This document shows positions 59,748 to 64,000 of a stretch of DNA of 64,000 nt, one piece after another. How positions within the stretch are numbered: the first letter of the stretch is position 1; each line of letters starts with the position of its first letter. Below the pieces are notes generated by a model. It did no database searches. It saw nothing but the letters and a program-made list of their open reading frames with translations, and was not told the origin of the DNA. The position numbers were made by a program, and so were the translations under genes. This DNA is from JBCCAG01 sp050331115 (lineage in GTDB: Bacteria; Cyanobacteriota; Cyanobacteriia; CAKZMO01), in NCBI GenBank assembly GCA_050331115.1, contig JBHJHD010000085.1:12339-76338 (forward strand). Direction: 5' to 3'.

Positions 59748-61454
59748 TCAGCGCAGCTTCCCTGACCGCACAATACTAATAATCAACCACAGCCCCAGCA
59801 GACTCGCCGCCACAAACAGCACCGTACTTAGCCAATACAGCTCCGACGACTGCTCCTGAGACGTCACGATCGCCGCCCCCATAATTAGCGCCCCCACCAA
59901 GATGCTGAACGACAGCCGGTTGGCCGAATCGTCGATCGTTAGCCGGAGGCCGTCTAGATCCCGCAGCGTCAGATTGAGCTTAAAGCTCTCTGTCGTAACG
60001 CGGTCCAGCAAAAATTCAATACGGCGAGGGGTCTCCAGCGAAAGATTCTTCACCTCCAGGCCCGTGCGCAGCAGCGACTGCATCGGGTCATCGCCCAGCA
60101 GCTGCCGGCGGAACAGGTCCGTCACTAGGGGCTGCACCTCGTGCAGCAGGTTGACTTGAGGGTTAAACTTACGGCCCAAGCCCTCTAGGTTGGCCAGCGC
60201 CTTGGCGTAGAGGCCCATATTGCTGGGCCAGCGCAGGTGATTTCTGCGGGCCGACTGCAGCACTTCGTAGAAGGCCTCACTGAAGTTGAGCTCGTCTAAG
60301 CTGAGGCTGAAGTATTTCCGCATCTGCTGGTCGTAGTCGCTCTCCAGCTGGATGAGATTCACAGGACGTACCTGGTAGGCCAGCTTCAGCGTCAGCTGGG
60401 CGCAGCGCTGGGCATCTGAGCTCGCGATCGCCAAAATCATCTCGGTGAGCAGCCCTTGGGTGCGGGGGTCGAGGCGTCCTACCATGCCGCAGTCAAGCAG
60501 CGCGATTCGACCGTCATCGAGGTAGAAAACGTTGCCGGGATGTGGGTCGGCGTGGAAGAAGCCGTCGACGTAAAACTGCTGGAAGAAAACGCGAAACAGC
60601 AGCGTCGTTAGCGCCTTACGCTCTGCCTCAACGTTTCCCTGATGGCCTTTGCCAGTCAGATCTGCGTCCAAGATAGGAACGCCGTTTAGCCATTCCATCA
60701 CCAGCATTTTTTCAGTGGTGAATTCCCAATAAATTTCGGGCACCACCAGCTCATTAGCGTCAAACCAGGTGCTCTTAGAAAGGTTGCGGCGCAGCTTATC
60801 GGTGAAGCCCGCCTCTTCCAAAAAATTTAGCTCGGACCGCAGGGCGCCCGCAAACTCTTCAGCTAGCGCCGCCGCGTCGTAATACTGACCAAACTTGGTG
60901 CGCGACACCAGGTCTGCAATGCCCTTAATAATGGCAATGTCTTGGTCGACGACGACATCAATGGCGGGGCGCTGCACCTTGAGGGCGACCTCTTCGCCGC
61001 TGGTGAGAATGGCGCGATGGACCTGAGCAATAGACCCCGCGGCGATCGGATCAGTATCGATTTTGGTGAATACTTGGTTAATCGGCTTGCCCACCTGCTG
61101 GCGAATGACCCGCTCGATTTCGCCCCAGCCGACTGGCGGAACCGTCGACTGCAGGCTAGAGAGGGCGTCGATGTAGTCCGGCGGCAGCAGGTCGGGCCGC
61201 GTACTCATGAGCTGACCCAGCTTAATGTAAATGGGGCCGAGGTCGATTAAGATATTGCGCAGCACCGCCGGCGTAGGCAGCTCTGGCTCTTCATTTTTGC
61301 TGCTGCCGGCCAGCAGCCGGCGCATGTAGTCCCATCCGTTACGAAAAACAACTTCAACAATTTCCCGCTGACGAGAGTTTGTTTGGGTAATGCCTGAGAA
61401 CACAGCGCCTCCTGCTAAATGAATTTGAAAGGGACTCGTCGGAGATGTGGGCAT
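59748..61454 (-). CDS. ABC1/UbiB family atypical kinase
   Basis: A 568-residue protein of the ABC1 (AarF/UbiB/ADCK) family. It has the family's KxGQ motif (LGPIYIKLGQLMSTRPDLLP), the Ala-rich loop (AAGSIAQVHRA), the catalytic HADPHPGNVF loop and LLDCGMVGRLDP (metal-binding Asp). Two C-terminal transmembrane helices (about 520-560) anchor it. In cyanobacteria and plastids several such proteins affect quinone or tocopherol metabolism. ATG 61454 is used; an earlier ATG at 61475 adds seven residues. Confidence 0.93.
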   Translation of the reverse strand: MPTSPTSPFQIHLAGGAVFSGITQTNSRQREIVEVVFRNGWDYMRRLLAGSSKNEEPELPTPAVLRNILIDLGPIYIKLGQLMSTRPDLLPPDYIDALSSLQSTVPPVGWGEIERVIRQQVGKPINQVFTKIDTDPIAAGSIAQVHRAILTSGEEVALKVQRPAIDVVVDQDIAIIKGIADLVSRTKFGQYYDAAALAEEFAGALRSELNFLEEAGFTDKLRRNLSKSTWFDANELVVPEIYWEFTTEKMLVMEWLNGVPILDADLTGKGHQGNVEAERKALTTLLFRVFFQQFYVDGFFHADPHPGNVFYLDDGRIALLDCGMVGRLDPRTQGLLTEMILAIASSDAQRCAQLTLKLAYQVRPVNLIQLESDYDQQMRKYFSLSLDELNFSEAFYEVLQSARRNHLRWPSNMGLYAKALANLEGLGRKFNPQVNLLHEVQPLVTDLFRRQLLGDDPMQSLLRTGLEVKNLSLETPRRIEFLLDRVTTESFKLNLTLRDLDGLRLTIDDSANRLSFSILVGALIMGAAIVTSQEQSSELYWLSTVLFVAASLLGLWLIISIVRSGKLR

Positions 61455-61562
61455 AATGGCTATAGCCATCCCCATTATGCCTGGGATGTCTTTATAACTG
61501 TGTCTCTTTTAATTCATAGCGGCAAATCCCAAAGGGAGGATTTGCGAGATGCGCGATTCGGG

Positions 61563-61787
61563 CTAAGAGAGGGGCGATGAAAATATGGGCAGCTGCCCTG
61601 CGGCCCATTTGCTGTGGCTGAGTCCGCCCAAATCAATTTCACCGTCCCGGCGCGGATAGTAGTTAGCCGCGCTCAGCAGCGGCTTGTTGCCCCTGCTGCT
61701 GCAGCAGCAGACCTGATGCCCTGCTGCTGCCCACAGTCGCCCTAGCGACCCGCCGATGTTGCCGCTGCCAATCACGCCAATTTTCAT
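61563..61787 (-). pseudogene. Truncated NADPH-dependent F420 reductase-like Rossmann protein
   Basis: The start MKIGVIGSGNIGGSLGRLWA and the following AAGHQV are the NAD(P)-binding opening of the F420-reductase-like family. The segment directly afterwards (CCCSSRGNK) fits its second strand. The frame then jumps to ANYYPRRDGEIDLGGLSHS, a motif normally found much later. It ends after about 74 residues where the family has near 200. I infer an internal deletion plus C-terminal truncation. It overlaps nothing and lies directly behind the quinone-reductase gene on the same strand. Confidence 0.6.
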
Positions 61788-61809
61788 AGTTACCTCAAAG
61801 GTTAGCGAT

Positions 61810-62826
61810 TTACTCCACAAGCATTACAATCTTCCCGGTTTGCTTATTAGATTCCAAAGACTCGTGAGCCGCAACGACATCCTTCAGCTTAAAGGTCTCG
61901 CTAATTTGCGGCTTTAAACTGCCATTGGCCAGGCGCGGGACTAAGAACTCGCGGGCGGCCTGAACGGCCTCCGTCTGTTGAGCCATGCCGAGTTTCGGAT
62001 ATCCCGTGTAGCCAAAAACCGTGTAGCCATGCAGCGAGACGCTTTTGGCAAGCATAGACATTAGCGGCAGAACCGGATCGCTTGGGTCTAGCACGCCGTA
62101 GAGAACGCAGTCCCCTCCAGGCTGAAGGCAGTTTATCAAATCAGGAATAATCTTCCCGGCAATCGGGTCGAACACCAGTTTCACGCCCTTGTCCTCCGTG
62201 ATCTCCTTCACCCGCTGAACCAGGTCTTCATCGTCGGTGACAATGACGTAGTCGGCCCCCGCCTCGCGCAGCGCATCGGCTTTGCTTTGCTTTCGGGTCG
62301 TCGCAATCACGGTCGCCCCCAGCGCCTTGGCAATTTCAATGGCAGCAAAGCCCACGCCCCCAGTCGCAGCCGTCAGCAGCACCACGTCCCCTTCCCCAAC
62401 TTCGCCGATGGTGCTGAGCGCAAAGAAGACGGTTGTATACTGCACGCCGACACAGGCTGCTTCTGCTGCCGATAGGGCTTCGGGCCAGGGCCAGAGTGCA
62501 TTCGCCGGAACGATCGCTTCTTCCCCATAGACGCCGTAGTCGGCCTGGGAAAACGTGGGAATCGTCATGACGCGATCGCCCACCGCAACGGTGTCCACCC
62601 CCTCACCCACCGCAATCACCTCCGCAGCTACGTCATACCCCAGTCGAGACGGCAGCTCGGGGGTCTCGATGTACATATCTTGCCGCAGCATCGCGTCGGC
62701 TCGGTTGAGCCCGATTGCCTTAATTGCTAGCTTGACTTCCCCCGCGGGCGGGGTACCCCAGTCAACATCGGCGAACTTTAGCACCTCCGGCCCGCCAAAT
62801 TCGGTAATTTGCACGATTTTTGCCAT
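61810..62826 (-). CDS. Zinc-independent quinone reductase/MDR family oxidoreductase
   Basis: A 338-residue NADPH-dependent medium-chain dehydrogenase. It begins MAKIVQITEFGGPEVL, then shows NRADAMLRQDMY, LGYDVAAEVIAVGEGVD, the Rossmann motif LLTAATGGVGFAAIEIAK and FDPIAGKIIPDLINCL. The zinc ligands of alcohol dehydrogenases are not present, so it is of the quinone-reductase/crotonyl-like type. It is divergent from an HxlR-type regulator, a pairing seen for quinone- or aldehyde-responsive systems (QorR and YodB). Confidence 0.9.
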   Translation of the reverse strand: MAKIVQITEFGGPEVLKFADVDWGTPPAGEVKLAIKAIGLNRADAMLRQDMYIETPELPSRLGYDVAAEVIAVGEGVDTVAVGDRVMTIPTFSQADYGVYGEEAIVPANALWPWPEALSAAEAACVGVQYTTVFFALSTIGEVGEGDVVLLTAATGGVGFAAIEIAKALGATVIATTRKQSKADALREAGADYVIVTDDEDLVQRVKEITEDKGVKLVFDPIAGKIIPDLINCLQPGGDCVLYGVLDPSDPVLPLMSMLAKSVSLHGYTVFGYTGYPKLGMAQQTEAVQAAREFLVPRLANGSLKPQISETFKLKDVVAAHESLESNKQTGKIVMLVE

Positions 62827-62873
62827 GATTCTCCTCTTACTTCCTCACTACGGAACTTCTTGAGCTAAAAAAC

Positions 62874-62918
62874 GAGCCTTAAAACACCGAGCCTCAAAAC
62901 ACCGAGCCTCAAAGCATT
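62874..62918. repeat. 15-nt tandem repeat, three units, intergenic
   Basis: GAGCCTTAAAACACC, GAGCCTCAAAACACC and GAGCCTCAAAGCATT follow each other in the divergent promoter region of the quinone reductase and HxlR genes. Confidence 0.85.
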
Positions 62919-62963
62919 AATTTAACGACTTGCGCGGTTTCGGCTTACGATACCAACACGTTT

Positions 62964-62983
62964 CTATCACGGACGTGTGATAG
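62964..62983. promoter_or_regulatory. Candidate HxlR operator (inverted repeat)
   Basis: CTATCAC and its complement GTGATAG are separated by GGACGT. A second inverted repeat, ACACGT with ACGTGT, overlaps it. The site sits 32 bases before the hxlR-type ATG in the divergent region. HxlR proteins usually bind such dyads and repress their own gene and the divergent enzyme gene. Assigned by position and symmetry only. Confidence 0.5.
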
Positions 62984-63015
62984 TCACCTACCGCTGACTA
63001 TACAAGGCATACGGC

Positions 63016-63726
63016 ATGGCAAAGACCAAATCCTACTACTGCCCCGTTGAGGTGACGATCGACGTCATTGGTGGCAAGTGGAAGTGCACCATACTTTGGT
63101 GGCTGAGACGGGGTGCAAAGCGCTTTAGCGAACTCAAGCAGCTGATTCCAGAGATCAGCCAACAGGTGTTGACGAAGCAGCTGCGCGAGCTGGAGGCAGA
63201 CGGGCTAGTGCAGCGAAAGGCCTTTCGAGAAGTGCCCCCTCGCGTGGAATATTCTCTAACCGACTACGGCGAGACCGTTCGCCCGCTGACGGAGATGATG
63301 TGCGACTGGGGCAAGGCCCACCTGCCCGAGCATCCCTTTGGCTTTAGAAAGCTTGAGGCGCTGCGCATCTTGGTCGTGGGGGATGAGGCATCACTGCGCG
63401 ATCGCCTCCAGCGCAATTTAGCCATTCGAGGCGCGCAAACTACTGCCCAAACTATCGTACAGACGAGTGCGATCGCTCTCAGCGCAGCAGATTTAGAGTC
63501 GCTCGATGCAATTGTGATAGACTTCGACGCCCTGACGCCAAGCAGCGCCGAACTGGCCCGGTCCCTCAGCGCCCTAATATTGCAGAGTAGCTGGCAGGGA
63601 ATTGCGATCGCCCTAACGGCCAGCGACGAAGGCCGAAATCTGCTGCCTTCTGAGGGGTTCCGCGTTCAGATGACGAAGCCTATTGAGGCGGCTGAGCTCG
63701 TAGCGGCGATCGCCGTGGAGCCATAG
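63016..63726 (+). CDS. HxlR-type regulator fused to a receiver-like domain
   Basis: A 236-residue protein. Residues 1-105 are an HxlR winged helix: YYCPVEVTIDVIGGKWKCTI with the family's N-terminal Cys9, then KRFSELKQLIPEISQQVLTK and REVPPRVEYSLTDYGETVRP. Residues 113-236 resemble a degenerate receiver: RILVVGDEASLRDRLQRNLA, AIVIDFDAL with a possible acceptor Asp, and VQMTKPIEAAELVAAI with the Lys-Pro pair. The usual acid pair is reduced to GDE, so it may be a pseudo-receiver. HxlR proteins are normally near 110-130 residues without a second domain. It is divergent from the quinone reductase. Confidence 0.85.
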   Translation: MAKTKSYYCPVEVTIDVIGGKWKCTILWWLRRGAKRFSELKQLIPEISQQVLTKQLRELEADGLVQRKAFREVPPRVEYSLTDYGETVRPLTEMMCDWGKAHLPEHPFGFRKLEALRILVVGDEASLRDRLQRNLAIRGAQTTAQTIVQTSAIALSAADLESLDAIVIDFDALTPSSAELARSLSALILQSSWQGIAIALTASDEGRNLLPSEGFRVQMTKPIEAAELVAAIAVEP

Positions 63727-63856
63727 CCGCAGCCGAGGGTCTAGCGCAATAGTGCTCTAGCTAAAAGCGTTACTAAATTTAGGAGTTCCCGATGTCTCGG
63801 TGCAGCGATCGCAACGTCCCGCAACAGCAACTCAAGACATGGGCGCTAGGAGAAAG

Positions 63857-63885
63857 CAAAAAGCGCCCCCCGAAGGAGGCGCTCA
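63857..63885 (-). terminator. Rho-independent terminator of psbA
   Basis: On the minus strand, GAGCGCCTCC and GGGGGGCGCTTT pair around a TTCG-type loop and are followed by a short T run. It lies about 35 bases after the psbA stop. Confidence 0.85.
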
Positions 63886-63920
63886 GATTCAAGCTATCTC
63901 AAGCTCGCTGGAGAAGGGAC

Positions 63921-64000
63921 CTAGCCGTTGATGGCAGGTGCCTCGGCAGCAGCTAGGTCAAGCGGGAAGTTGTGAGCGTTGCGCTCATGCATCACTTCCA
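63921..64000 (-). CDS. psbA: Photosystem II D1 protein PsbA, 3' end only
   Basis: The last codons of a D1 gene: on the minus strand they read EVMHERNAHNFPLDLAAAEA and PAING, then TAG. This is the conserved C terminus of D1, including the His/Glu ligands of the manganese cluster, the Ala at the C-terminal processing site and the cleaved extension. The 5' part lies beyond the window. Confidence 0.97.
   Translation of the reverse strand, partial: EVMHERNAHNFPLDLAAAEAPAING

Noticed and set aside
1..64000. CRISPR arrays, tRNA/rRNA genes, insertion sequences
   Set aside because: No regularly spaced direct repeats of CRISPR type, no tRNA- or rRNA-like sequence and no transposase gene were recognised by reading.

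Overview
The window is chromosomal DNA from a cyanobacterium. The psbA 3' end at the right edge, PAM68, HetZ-related and PatA/Pix-type proteins, bilin-type GAF domains and very frequent GCGATCGC (HIP1) octamers all point that way. GC content is moderately high and no heterocyst genes proper are seen. A filamentous, non-heterocystous, Leptolyngbya-like lineage is a reasonable guess, but it is not proven by the sequence.

Layout. 1-6.7 kb: 3' part of hflX, small accessory genes, a large beta-helix protein, decayed Uma2 and unknown remnants, a metal-dependent hydrolase and a lactonase. 6.8-13 kb: DoxX, GMC oxidoreductase, racemase, PIN/TRAM protein, ExoD and small cyanobacterial hypotheticals. 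13.7-22.6 kb: mostly core genes (HetZ-related, PilB-like without ATPase core, DAHP synthase, PAM68, rpsO, ruvA, sucrose phosphatase, a DUF433/DUF5615 toxin-antitoxin pair, glutaminase, TPMT). 22.7-34.5 kb: a nutrient-scavenging region holding a cyanate operon (cynABD-cynS-hupE), a divergent two-component pair, a broken phnE copy and a complete phosphite operon ptxABCD behind a three-repeat Pho box. 34.5-41 kb: transporters, an MscS channel with a cyclic-nucleotide domain, a CobW GTPase and a WD40 protein. 41-51.7 kb: a Pix/Tax-type phototaxis operon (pixG-H-I-J-L order plus a second CheW). Its receptor carries three tandem DXCF cyanobacteriochrome GAF domains. 52-59.7 kb: hybrid kinases and response regulators, a Crp-type regulator and a second cyanobacteriochrome-like kinase. 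59.7-64 kb: ABC1 kinase, quinone reductase with a divergent HxlR regulator fused to a receiver-like domain, and the end of psbA.

How it works together. The cyn and ptx operons would let the cell use cyanate as N and phosphite as P, and the Pho box predicts that the ptx operon switches on under phosphate starvation. The kinase/AraC-regulator pair next to cynA is a plausible local regulator. The 41-59.7 kb block is a light-sensing and taxis region: the receptor, CheW, CheA-REC, CheY and PatA-type regulator form one probable transcript, followed upstream by a kinase/Rcp-like cascade and a bilin-type kinase. Many proteins here carry short in-frame tandem repeats, often of 15 nt, in linkers.

All functional calls come from reading motifs and from memory of families. 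No database search was run.
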